Positions 1 to 6,940 of a DNA stretch of 11,331 nt are shown here, piece after piece. Numbering within the stretch: the first letter of the stretch is position 1; every line of letters begins with the position of its first letter. Where the stretch lies: assembly GCA_018656855.1 (NCBI GenBank), contig JABHYP010000004.1:1-11331 (forward strand), read 5' to 3'. A model generated the notes under the pieces. The model was not told where the DNA came from. It saw only the letters and a list, made by a program, of their open reading frames with translations, and ran no database searches. The position numbers were made by a program, and so were the translations under genes. Source of the DNA: Candidatus Latescibacterota bacterium. GTDB taxonomy: Bacteria; Latescibacterota; Latescibacteria; Latescibacterales; Latescibacteraceae.

Positions 1-1359
1 CGCGAGGAGATGCAGCAGAACATCATCTTCCGATCTAAGGTTGCGTCCGTAACCCGTAACTATCTGCTTGAACGTGAGTTTGTAGAAATTGAAACTCCGT
101 TCTTCATGAAGAGCACACCTGAGGGAGCGCGTGATTTTCTTGTTCCAGCCCGCAGATTTCACGGTAAGTTCTATGCCCTTCCTCAGTCGCCGCAGCTATA
201 CAAGCAGCTTCTCATGGTATCGGGATTTGACCGCTATTTCCAGATAACACGTTGTTTCAGGGACGAAGACCTCCGCAAAGACCGTCAGCCCGAATTCACA
301 CAGATAGACCTTGAAATGAGTTTTGTCGATGAGGAGGATGTGCTTGAGCATATAGAGAAACTGGTTGTCGAAATCTTTGATAAAACCATGAAAATGAAGA
401 TGGGACCACGTTTTCCGCGGCTCAGCTATCGGGAGGCCATTGACAGATTTGGTGTAGACAAGCCTGATGTCAGATTCGGACTTGAACTTGTGAATGTGGG
501 TGATGTTGTTTCCGAATGCGGATTCAACGTTTTCAGTTCTGTCCTTGAAAAAGGCGGTCTTATTAAGTCCATAAACATTAAGGGCGGCGCATCTATGTCG
601 AGAAGCCGTATTGACGGTCTTATTACATATTCACAGGAACTGGGCGCCGGCGGAATGTCTTGGATGAAGATGACTGATACCGGACTCGAGTCGAATATTG
701 TGAAGTTTTTCGATGACCCGATTCAAAAGGCGCTCGTTGAGAGGATGGACGCTGAATCGGGAGACCTTTTGATCTTCGTGGCCGACAAATCCGCTGTGGT
801 CAATAAAACCCTCGGTGCGGTGAGACTCAAACTCGGAAATGATCTCGGACTTATTGACGAGTCTAAATTTGAAGGACTGTTCGTGACTGAATTTCCCATG
901 TTTGAAATGGATGAGGAGACAAACGAAATCACCTCGATGCATCACCCGTTTACCTCCCCTGTTGAGGAAGATATTCAGTTTCTTGAATCCGACCCGCTCA
1001 AGGTTCGCTCTAAGGCGTATGATTTTGTGCTGAACGGCAACGAAATCGTTTCCGGTTCCATAAGGATTCATGACAAGGATTTGCAGATGCGGATATTAAA
1101 ATCGTTGGGAATCTCTGAAGAGGAAGCACAGGAAAAGTTTGGATTTCTTCTTAAAGCCTTTGAATACGGCACACCGCCTCATGGAGGAGCTGCGTTCGGA
1201 TTCGACAGGTTTATCATGCTTTTGCGAAAAGCGCCATCAATAAGGGATGTGATTGCTTTTCCGAAAACAAACCAGGCTATTTCACTCATGGATGATACGC
1301 CGTCCGCTGTATCCCGTAAACAGCTTTCAGAGCTCGGATTAAATATTACCAAACACTAA
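1..1359 (+). CDS. aspS: Aspartyl-tRNA synthetase, 3' part (5' end outside window)
   Basis: Class II aminoacyl-tRNA synthetase that charges tRNA-Asp with aspartate in the cytosol. The frame is open from base 1 (Arg-Glu-Glu before the Met at 10), and this stretch matches the hinge after the N-terminal anticodon-binding OB domain. The ATG at 10 is therefore internal, and roughly 130-140 N-terminal residues are missing from the window. Counting from base 1, 452 residues are visible: motif 1 (FVEIETP, about 27-33), the substrate-pocket QSPQ (62-65), motif 2 (FRDEDLRKDRQPEFTQID, about 86-103), a bacterial-type GAD insert domain (about 165-280), the MHHPFTSP segment, and motif 3 ending in GFDR with the ATP-binding Arg at about 403. 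The GAD insert and C-terminal extension mark the bacterial rather than archaeal type. Whether it also charges tRNA-Asn cannot be judged because the tRNA-discriminating domain is absent. Identification is firm. Confidence 0.97.
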   Translation, partial: REEMQQNIIFRSKVASVTRNYLLEREFVEIETPFFMKSTPEGARDFLVPARRFHGKFYALPQSPQLYKQLLMVSGFDRYFQITRCFRDEDLRKDRQPEFTQIDLEMSFVDEEDVLEHIEKLVVEIFDKTMKMKMGPRFPRLSYREAIDRFGVDKPDVRFGLELVNVGDVVSECGFNVFSSVLEKGGLIKSINIKGGASMSRSRIDGLITYSQELGAGGMSWMKMTDTGLESNIVKFFDDPIQKALVERMDAESGDLLIFVADKSAVVNKTLGAVRLKLGNDLGLIDESKFEGLFVTEFPMFEMDEETNEITSMHHPFTSPVEEDIQFLESDPLKVRSKAYDFVLNGNEIVSGSIRIHDKDLQMRILKSLGISEEEAQEKFGFLLKAFEYGTPPHGGAAFGFDRFIMLLRKAPSIRDVIAFPKTNQAISLMDDTPSAVSRKQLSELGLNITKH

Positions 1360-1376
1360 TATACCAGAAGTTTTAC

Positions 1377-1405
1377 TTGACATTTTCATAAAATAATAGT
1401 ATAAA
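1377..1405 (+). promoter_or_regulatory. Sigma70-type promoter candidate for the phoH operon
   Basis: The sequence has a perfect -35 box TTGACA (1377-1382), a 17-base spacer and a near-consensus -10 box TATAAA (1400-1405). A start of transcription near 1412 is expected. This would give a leader of about 320 bases before phoH, unless the transcript is short and unrelated to phoH. It starts 18 bases after the aspS stop codon. Confidence 0.6.
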
Positions 1406-1420
1406 TACATTCATGTTACT

Positions 1421-1464
1421 AAGTCGGTTTCACTAATATTTATAAATACTTAAGTTGACTTTTT
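1421..1464 (+). terminator. Terminator-like hairpin after aspS or in the phoH leader
   Basis: AAGTCGGTTT (1421-1430) can pair with 1452-1461 through ten consecutive pairs, three of them G-U, around a 21-base AT-rich loop. The 3' arm runs into a five-T tract (1460-1464). The stem is weak. It could end the aspS transcript, or, because it lies just after the predicted start at about 1412, act as an attenuator. Confidence 0.25.
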
Positions 1465-1521
1465 CAGGTTTGCCAATCTAACTGTAAAGACATATTCCTC
1501 ATTGATCAAAAAGGCGAACAT
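1450..1521 (-). other. Possible 23-codon minus-strand ORF with a strong ribosome binding site
   Basis: On the minus strand an ATG (1521-1519) is preceded by GGAGG (complement of 1528-1532) with a 6-base spacer, an ideal arrangement. The frame begins MFAFLINEEYVF and stops with TAA at 1452-1450. I do not recognise the peptide. At this length the frame may be chance or the remnant of a longer decayed gene. No properly spaced minus-strand promoter was seen. Confidence 0.15.
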
Positions 1522-1653
1522 AACTGACCTCCGTTGTCAATGCCCGTTATCTTAATGGATAATATTACTCCACATAGTAGTTCAATAATATTTACAAAAA
1601 TCGTATATGGACATAACAGAAAGTATTATCTTGTTTCATTTTGCCTGTGCTTC

Positions 1654-1679
1654 AAACTTGAAACCTGAAACTTGAAACC
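1654..1679. repeat. Short tandem repeat, 7-bp unit AAACYTG
   Basis: Three full heptamers (AAACTTG, AAACCTG, AAACTTG) and a partial fourth copy (AAACC) follow each other, differing at one position. The first copy overlaps a small inverted repeat TTCAA-AC-TTGAA (1651-1662). It is noncoding as far as can be seen and lies about 50 bases before phoH. Confidence 0.75.
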
Positions 1680-1698
1680 AATTTAATAAAAATATAAA
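1672..1698 (+). promoter_or_regulatory. Weak second promoter candidate next to phoH
   Basis: TTGAAA (1672-1677), made by the last heptamer of the tandem repeat, lies 15 bases before TATAAA (1693-1698). The spacer is shorter than the optimal 17, so this is a weak candidate. If used, it would give a very short leader ending in the phoH ribosome binding site. Confidence 0.2.
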
Positions 1699-1708
1699 CT
1701 ATCTTTAT

Positions 1709-1716
1709 GGGAAGGA
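1709..1716 (+). promoter_or_regulatory. Ribosome binding site of phoH
   Basis: GGGAAGGA is the only purine-rich site near the start of phoH. It lies 13 bases before the TTG at 1730, longer than usual. An ATG overlaps it (1707-1709) but is in another frame and stops at 1731-1733. No in-frame ATG or GTG lies nearby, so TTG is the best start. Confidence 0.5.
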
Positions 1717-1729
1717 TCGATCTGTTATA

Positions 1730-2680
1730 TTGAGCGCTGAAGATGTAGAACTTATCTATCCGTCAAAATCGAATTATCAGGATTTATTCGGCAGCGGTGA
1801 CTGTAATATCCGTGCAATAGAGGAAAGGTACGGCGTCAATGTTGTTTGCAGGGATGGTGCGGTAAAAATCATCGGAGAGAAGTCATCGACCAAAAAAGCA
1901 GCCCGGATAATAACTGAAATGGATGAACTTATAGCATCAGGAACACACGTTGACGAGCACACGCTGTCAAGTGCTCTTGACTATCTTGAGAGCGGAGGTT
2001 CAGGTGTTTCGGTAGGATTTGACACGATAGTACTGAACGCAAAGGGACGACAGATCAGGCCTCGTTCTCTGGGACAGTGTTTTTATCTCGCCGCCATAAA
2101 GGAGAATGATGTAGTGTTCAGTATCGGTCCGGCGGGGACGGGAAAAACATATCTCGCCGTGGCCTTTGCGGTTTCTGCTCTGAAAGCAAAAGCTTTTCAG
2201 AGGATCATACTATGCAGGCCGGCGGTCGAGGCTGGCGAGAGCCTAGGATATCTGCCCGGAGACCTCAAAGACAAGGTTGAGCCGTATTTCCGTCCGCTTT
2301 ACGATGCACTTTTCGACACACTTGGCCATGAAAAGCTTGCAAAGTTCCAAGAAAACGGTGTGGTGGAAGTTGCACCGCTTGCGTTTATGCGCGGTAGAAC
2401 GCTTGCAAATGCTTTTATAATTCTCGATGAAGCCCAGAATACCACATCGAGGCAGATGAAAATGATTCTGACACGGCTCGGCCATGGTTCTAAAATGGTG
2501 ATAACAGGCGATGTGACTCAGGTGGATCTTCCAAAAAGCGAACAACCGGGTTTGAACGAAATTGAGACAATTCTTTCAAATATTGATGGAGTTGAGTTTG
2601 TACGGCTGACCAGTCGTGATGTTGTCAGGCATCGGCTTGTACAAGATATAATAAACGCTTATGTAAATCATGGATCGTGA
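1730..2680 (+). CDS. phoH: PhoH family ATPase
   Basis: Cytosolic P-loop NTPase of the PhoH/YbeZ family, usually linked genetically to YbeY and thought to take part in RNA processing. The length of 316 residues is normal. A KH-like N-terminal region (about 10-70) precedes the ATPase domain. Visible motifs are Walker A GPAGTGKT (133-140), the family block CRPAVEAGE...GYLPGD (162-178), Walker B FIILDEAQ (229-236), the ITGDVTQVDLP sensor segment (258-268) and the C-terminal VRHRLVQDI arginine segment (299-307). All catalytic motifs are intact. The start is a TTG with an SD 13 bases away. It is the first gene of an operon with the 7TMR-HD gene (36-base gap), ybeY and corC, and is probably driven by the promoter at 1377-1405. 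Family assignment is secure; the exact substrate is not known from sequence. Confidence 0.96.
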   Translation: MSAEDVELIYPSKSNYQDLFGSGDCNIRAIEERYGVNVVCRDGAVKIIGEKSSTKKAARIITEMDELIASGTHVDEHTLSSALDYLESGGSGVSVGFDTIVLNAKGRQIRPRSLGQCFYLAAIKENDVVFSIGPAGTGKTYLAVAFAVSALKAKAFQRIILCRPAVEAGESLGYLPGDLKDKVEPYFRPLYDALFDTLGHEKLAKFQENGVVEVAPLAFMRGRTLANAFIILDEAQNTTSRQMKMILTRLGHGSKMVITGDVTQVDLPKSEQPGLNEIETILSNIDGVEFVRLTSRDVVRHRLVQDIINAYVNHGS

Positions 2681-2716
2681 AATAACGGTCAGGAAATATA
2701 GCAGGGAGAATATTCG

Positions 2717-5059
2717 GTGAAAAGCGGATTTACCCGTTCAAATTTTTTAAAGGAAAAAACGGGACTGTTAAAACCACACAGTAAGAACATCCGCGGTATT
2801 TTTCCGAGACTTGCTCTCGCCTTTTTTGTTATTGTCGCAATCTCAAGTATGTATATCTCCTTGACTGTTAAGAGTGCGGGATTGATTGAGTATACGGTCC
2901 CTGCTCTCAAGGCCGGGGATATTTCACCGAACAGGGAAATCGCTTTGATTGACTTTGAGATCCCTAAGCCATCCGAGCAGCTTGAAGAAGAACAAAAGCA
3001 GGCAGCAGCAGGTGTTATTCCTGTTTTTAGCATCGATTATGAGGCATTAAGGTCGATACAGACTGAAATTGATACTCTTTTTTCTGTAATGAATTCCTTT
3101 TCAGAAAGTGCGGTAACGGATTCAGCAAAGAAGTCGATTGAGGATGCTGTATATGGCGAGATGACCTTTTCGGAAATTGCTTCTTTTAAGAGAAGAATTT
3201 TATTTGGAAAAAGCAGTGTAACAGACTCGGTGTATATCTCTTTAAAAAGAGCGTTTAATCAACTATATACGCAATTAATTGTTTCAAGCAAAGACGACCT
3301 CAGACATATATCTGAAGAATTTATCATGCTTGAAGATTATGAAGACAAACGTACGGTGAGAATAGAAGATGTTTTAGACACCGGGGATGTGACAGAAACA
3401 TTAAAACAGAAACTCAGGGAATATTTAGGTAAGATTTTTTTAAAACGTTCTCTTGATACAATCCAGGATTTTACGATAAAATTTATAAGACCGAATCTCT
3501 ATTATAATGCTCCCCGGACAAATGAACTCCGTGAACAGGCAATGAGCGCTATTCCCCATAACCTGGCTTCATATAAGAGAAACGAGAGGATTATTGAAGC
3601 GAATGTTTCGGTGAATGCATTGCAGCTTGCAGCGCTTGCGGCATATAAAAAAGAACTGGAATCCCGCACATTTGAGGAAAACCGCCGGAAGCATTACGCA
3701 ATTGCTTTTGGAAAAATAATTATCGGACTCGGTATTATTATGATAATTATTCGTTATATTTATATTTTCCGGCTAAAATTGTACAGATCATTCTCACAAC
3801 TTCTACTTCTTTGCTTAATCTCCGCAATCCCGCTTCTCGTAGCGTACTACATATCATGGAGCGGCAATATTTCGGAATTTATGATCCCTGTTGCTCTTGC
3901 CACAATTCTCGCTACTATCCTGTTTGATGCGGGAATTGGTATTTTAATTTCATTAGGAATTGCACTGATTGTGGCATCGTTTAATTTTTCTACCGGTGCA
4001 CGGCTGGGAATAATCTATTTTATCGCCGGCAGCGTCGGCGTTCTCACAGTTGGTCAGGTGCGCCACAGAAAAGAGTTTTATCGTTCGATGCTTTTCGTAC
4101 CGCTCAGTATGGCTATTGCAGTGCTGGCAACAAACGACTGGATTTCAAATTCTTCATTTGCCGTGTTGGGTAAGGATATATTTATTGCTGCGGCAAACGG
4201 TTTTTTCTGCCCGATTATCGCAATTGGGTTTTTACCCCTTCTCGAAAGCTTTTTCAAGATTGCGACCGACATAACCCTCCTTGAGCTTTCAGACCTCAAC
4301 AATCCTCTGCTGAAAGACGTGGCAGTGAAGGCTCCGGGAACTTTTTCATCCGTGCTTATGGTTGGCTCTCTCGCTGAGGCAGCGGCTGAAAAGATTGGCG
4401 CGAATCCTCTTCTTGCACGTGTCGGTTCTTATTACCATGATATCGGAAAAACTCTCATCCCGGAGTATTTCATTGAAAACCAGTATGGCGGAGATAATCC
4501 TCATGATCGTCTTTCACCTCATATGAGTGCGCTGGTAATAGCTTCCCATGTCAAAGAAGGTTATGAACTTGGCCTTAAATATGGCCTTCCGGAGGCAATT
4601 CTTGATATAATCAAGCAACATCACGGCACCAGTCTTATGGCATCAGTCTACCACAAAGCAGTTGAAAATTCCGGCGGCGAAAGTGTGGATGAGTCAGCTT
4701 TCAGATACCCCGGCCCGAAACCCCAGACACGTGAAGCCGGGATTGTAATGCTTGCCGACCTTGTCGAAGCGGCAAGCCGCTCGGTAAACGAAAAGGCTCC
4801 GGGAAAGTTTAAATCGCTTATCTCCACCATAATTCAAAAACGTTTTCTTGAAGGTGAGCTTGATGAATGTGATCTCACACTAAAAAATCTGCATAATGTA
4901 GAAGAAAGTTTTTTACCTGTCCTTGTTGGTTCTTTCCACAGCCGTGTAGAGTACCCGTGGCAGAAGGAAGAAAATGCGAAAAATGGCATTGGAAACGGGG
5001 CAGCAAAACCAGATAAAAAGAATACGGTTGACTCAGGAATCGAAAAGGATAATAAATAA
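2717..5059 (+). CDS. pgpH: 7TMR-HD membrane protein, PgpH/YqfF-type cyclic di-AMP phosphodiesterase homologue
   Basis: Membrane protein of 780 residues with the full family layout: a short cytosolic N-terminus, TM1 (about 31-51), an extracytoplasmic 7TMR-HDED domain (about 55-325), a bundle of about seven membrane segments (about 327-512) and a cytosolic HD hydrolase domain (about 520-745), then a charged low-complexity tail. Characterised members hydrolyse cyclic di-AMP to pApA. The GTG start has AGGGAGA (2703-2709) 7 bases upstream. Conserved pieces present are LSDLNNPLL (524-532), YYHDIGK with H574-D575, NPHDRLSP, SHVKEG with H611, QHHG with H635-H636, and LADLVEAA with D681. The APGTxxH histidine expected near 545, a metal ligand in Listeria PgpH, is Ser: the segment reads APGTFSSVLMVG (S544-S545). 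Activity may thus be altered or lost. The stop overlaps the ybeY start by one base. The family is certain; the symbol is by homology only. Confidence 0.92.
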   Translation: MKSGFTRSNFLKEKTGLLKPHSKNIRGIFPRLALAFFVIVAISSMYISLTVKSAGLIEYTVPALKAGDISPNREIALIDFEIPKPSEQLEEEQKQAAAGVIPVFSIDYEALRSIQTEIDTLFSVMNSFSESAVTDSAKKSIEDAVYGEMTFSEIASFKRRILFGKSSVTDSVYISLKRAFNQLYTQLIVSSKDDLRHISEEFIMLEDYEDKRTVRIEDVLDTGDVTETLKQKLREYLGKIFLKRSLDTIQDFTIKFIRPNLYYNAPRTNELREQAMSAIPHNLASYKRNERIIEANVSVNALQLAALAAYKKELESRTFEENRRKHYAIAFGKIIIGLGIIMIIIRYIYIFRLKLYRSFSQLLLLCLISAIPLLVAYYISWSGNISEFMIPVALATILATILFDAGIGILISLGIALIVASFNFSTGARLGIIYFIAGSVGVLTVGQVRHRKEFYRSMLFVPLSMAIAVLATNDWISNSSFAVLGKDIFIAAANGFFCPIIAIGFLPLLESFFKIATDITLLELSDLNNPLLKDVAVKAPGTFSSVLMVGSLAEAAAEKIGANPLLARVGSYYHDIGKTLIPEYFIENQYGGDNPHDRLSPHMSALVIASHVKEGYELGLKYGLPEAILDIIKQHHGTSLMASVYHKAVENSGGESVDESAFRYPGPKPQTREAGIVMLADLVEAASRSVNEKAPGKFKSLISTIIQKRFLEGELDECDLTLKNLHNVEESFLPVLVGSFHSRVEYPWQKEENAKNGIGNGAAKPDKKNTVDSGIEKDNK

Positions 5060-5508
5060 TGATAGAGGTTGACATCAATGTGAGCGAATATGTTAATGAA
5101 CTTTTCCTTCTGGATGGAGAACGTCTGAAAAAATATGCAATGCGGATTCTGGAATCGAGCAAAGTAGCCGACTGCAGTGTTTCGATTATTTTTATCGGCG
5201 ATGCAAAAATGTCGGTGTTGAATGAAAAATATAAGAAACGTAAGGGATCAACTGATGTTTTGAGCTTCGATCTTTCAGATGAAGGATCGGACAGTATTGA
5301 GGGCGAGGTTTATGTATCCCTGGAAAGAGCAGAAGTTCAGTCGGCTGATTATGGCGTTTCGTATTCTGAAGAAGCGGTTCGCTTGGTTACACATGGATTG
5401 CTTCATCTGGCCGGACGGGTTCACAAAAGCGATGAAGAGTATGAAGCTATGACCAGGGAAACCGAAAATTTTGTTTCCGGATTTTTTGCTGATGGAGAAT
5501 TAATGTGA
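5059..5508 (+). CDS. ybeY: YbeY endoribonuclease / rRNA maturation factor
   Basis: Zinc-dependent single-strand endoribonuclease family protein of 149 residues, the usual length, needed in many bacteria for 16S rRNA 3'-end maturation and ribosome quality control. Motifs are STDVLSFD (64-71, normally PTDVLSFP), a GEVYVSLE strand (82-89) and the metal site HGLLHLAGRVH with H112, H116 and H122. The three histidines are kept, but the usual Tyr-Asp before the last histidine (GYDH) is Arg-Val here. Its ATG lies in a TAATG junction with the preceding gene, with AAAAGGA (5043-5049) 9 bases upstream, so the two are probably coupled in translation. Linkage to phoH is typical and supports the call. Residues numbered from the ATG at 5059. 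Confidence 0.94.
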   Translation: MIEVDINVSEYVNELFLLDGERLKKYAMRILESSKVADCSVSIIFIGDAKMSVLNEKYKKRKGSTDVLSFDLSDEGSDSIEGEVYVSLERAEVQSADYGVSYSEEAVRLVTHGLLHLAGRVHKSDEEYEAMTRETENFVSGFFADGELM

Positions 5509-6794
5509 TTATACCTGTTGTACTGTTTTTCTGTTTTATAATAACCTTTTTCACCTCGGCAATATTTTCCGGGGCGGAAATCGCAATCGGGTCTATTTCG
5601 CGCGATTCAGTTGAAAAACTGATTGAGAATAAAGTCCGGGGAGCTTCACTGATTTATGTAATAATAAAAAACAGGCGCCGTTTTCATCTTCTGTTACTTG
5701 CCGGAAGGATTATTTCAATAGTGGGCGGGGCGTTTTTTTTATTCACAACCTTTCTTTATTATTACGGGATATTGGGGATTGCCGATACATTTAGCTGGGG
5801 CGCCGTATTTGTTCTTTCCGTTTCAGCTTTTATTTTTGCGGAAAGTGTGCTCGCAAAGGTTATTTCAATGGGCGAATATGAGGATACGGTTTCCAGGTTC
5901 GCATACTTTCTTGTGATATTTCACAAAATGCTTTTCCCGTTAACATTTCTTCTTGAGCGCATTCTTACAATATTTATTAAGAAAAGCAAGGAAATGGCTG
6001 CAAAAGAAGAAGCTTTGATCGAACTGGTAAAATCCGAAAGTGAGGACGGCGTTATTGAGCGGGAAGAAAAAGATATGATTCAAAGCGTCCTGGACTTCTC
6101 TGATACGACTGTCCGTGAGGTCATGGTTCCGCGGATTGATATTGTTGCTGTCGAGAAGGGAATTTCTGTGGATGAGCTCATTGCGCTTTTTGAGAAGGAA
6201 GGTCATTCACGTATACCTGTATATGACAAAAGTATTGATAATATCATGGGTGTGATTTATGCCAAAGATATTCTTCCAATAATTGCTGAGAAAGGCAAAG
6301 ATAATTTTTTGGTAACCGGGACAATGAGAAAGGCATTCTACGTTCATGAAACGAAAAAAATATCCTTGCTTCTAAAGGAATTTAAGAAAGCGAAGGTTCA
6401 TATTGCCGTTGTTGTGGATGAGTATGGAGGTACTGCGGGTATTGTGGCGCTTGAGGATGTGCTTGAGGAAATCGTGGGGGAAATCCAGGACGAATATGAC
6501 CATGACGAGCGAGATTATCTCTGGATAAATGACAGGACGGTTCTTATGGATGCCGGCCTTGATGTTGATGATGTTAACGAGATTATTCATACCAATATCC
6601 CAAGGGAAGATTTTGATACGCTCGCCGGTTTTGTTTATCATTTGCTCGGTGTTATACCCAGTGGCGGAGAGGAATTCCGCTGGGAGAATATTTCATTTAC
6701 TGTCAGGGAAACAAACAAAAACCGTATTTCAAAGGTTCTTGTCAAACTTGATGAACCTCTTATAAAAAACATGGAAGAAGCCGAACATCAATAA
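5505..6794 (+). CDS. corC: CNNM/CorC (HlyC) family transporter-like protein with tandem CBS domains
   Basis: Inner-membrane protein of 429 residues. It has a DUF21/CNNM membrane domain (about 1-160, with segments near 3-22, 62-85, 98-120 and 132-158), a linker helix, two CBS domains (about 205-325) that bind adenine nucleotides in relatives, and a C-terminal CorC_HlyC domain (about 335-415). Signature pieces are FSGAEIAI (21-28), VREVMVPRIDIVAV (203-216), HSRIPVY (234-240) and EYGGTAGIVALEDVLEEIVGEI (306-327). Family members are linked to magnesium or cobalt efflux; some were once called hemolysins, a label to avoid. The GTG start overlaps the ybeY stop by four bases, with TGGAGA six bases upstream, so it is the fourth gene of the operon. 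This one includes the membrane domain, unlike short E. coli CorC (YbeX), which has only the CBS and C-terminal parts. The transported ion is inferred. Confidence 0.93.
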   Translation: MIIPVVLFFCFIITFFTSAIFSGAEIAIGSISRDSVEKLIENKVRGASLIYVIIKNRRRFHLLLLAGRIISIVGGAFFLFTTFLYYYGILGIADTFSWGAVFVLSVSAFIFAESVLAKVISMGEYEDTVSRFAYFLVIFHKMLFPLTFLLERILTIFIKKSKEMAAKEEALIELVKSESEDGVIEREEKDMIQSVLDFSDTTVREVMVPRIDIVAVEKGISVDELIALFEKEGHSRIPVYDKSIDNIMGVIYAKDILPIIAEKGKDNFLVTGTMRKAFYVHETKKISLLLKEFKKAKVHIAVVVDEYGGTAGIVALEDVLEEIVGEIQDEYDHDERDYLWINDRTVLMDAGLDVDDVNEIIHTNIPREDFDTLAGFVYHLLGVIPSGGEEFRWENISFTVRETNKNRISKVLVKLDEPLIKNMEEAEHQ

Positions 6795-6842
6795 GTAAAA
6801 CCGGGAATTAAAACTATATAAAGAGGCACATTAATATCCAGG

Positions 6843-6875
6843 CCGGATTTTGAATTTGTGATCCGGAATATTTTT
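6843..6875 (+). terminator. Weak terminator-like hairpin after corC
   Basis: CCGGAT (6843-6848) pairs with ATCCGG (6861-6866) across a 12-base loop and is followed by AATATTTTT. The stem is only six pairs plus one possible G-U, so termination would be partial at best. It lies about 50 bases after the corC stop codon. Confidence 0.3.
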
Positions 6876-6900
6876 AATCCAAAATGTCCCGCTTCCGGGT
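6861..6900 (+). other. Alternative hairpin that competes with the one at 6843-6866
   Basis: ATCCGGAA (6861-6868) can pair with TTCCGGGT (6893-6900) through eight pairs (one G-U), followed by GTTTTAAAAT. Its left arm is the right arm of the preceding hairpin, so both cannot form at once. This is 25-40 bases before the ribosome binding site of the next gene. Confidence 0.25.
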
Positions 6901-6940
6901 GTTTTAAAATATCACTACCAGAACGGAGGAATTAACTTTA

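Larger units (their letters stand above)
1360..1729. other. AT-rich intergenic region between aspS and phoH
   Basis: This is the only gene-free stretch over 300 bases. It holds a sigma70-like promoter near its left end, an imperfect hairpin followed by a T run, a perfect 10-bp AT palindrome (1438-1447), an 8-bp palindrome TTGATCAA (1502-1509), a small minus-strand ORF with a good ribosome binding site, a 7-bp tandem repeat, and the phoH ribosome binding site. I see no tRNA cloverleaf and no riboswitch that I recognise. Confidence 0.8.

Noticed and set aside
10..12. ATG at 10 as the true start of aspS
   Set aside because: The frame is open to base 1 and the residues before the ATG fit the conserved AspRS hinge; the N-terminal domain lies outside the window.
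631..1071. 146-codon minus-strand frame inside aspS
   Set aside because: It lies wholly opposite a highly conserved synthetase region, has no recognisable protein character and no ribosome binding context; it is a shadow of the real gene.
1654..1679. Heptamer repeats as a CRISPR array or iteron origin
   Set aside because: Units are contiguous with no spacers and only about 3.7 copies; no cas, rep or dnaA gene is near.
5505..6794. Hemolysin function for the CorC-type protein
   Set aside because: The hemolysin label comes from old annotation of the family; domains indicate a CNNM-type membrane protein with CBS regulation.
6816..6823. TATATAAA as a -10 box for the oxidoreductase
   Set aside because: No acceptable -35 element lies 15-19 bases upstream.
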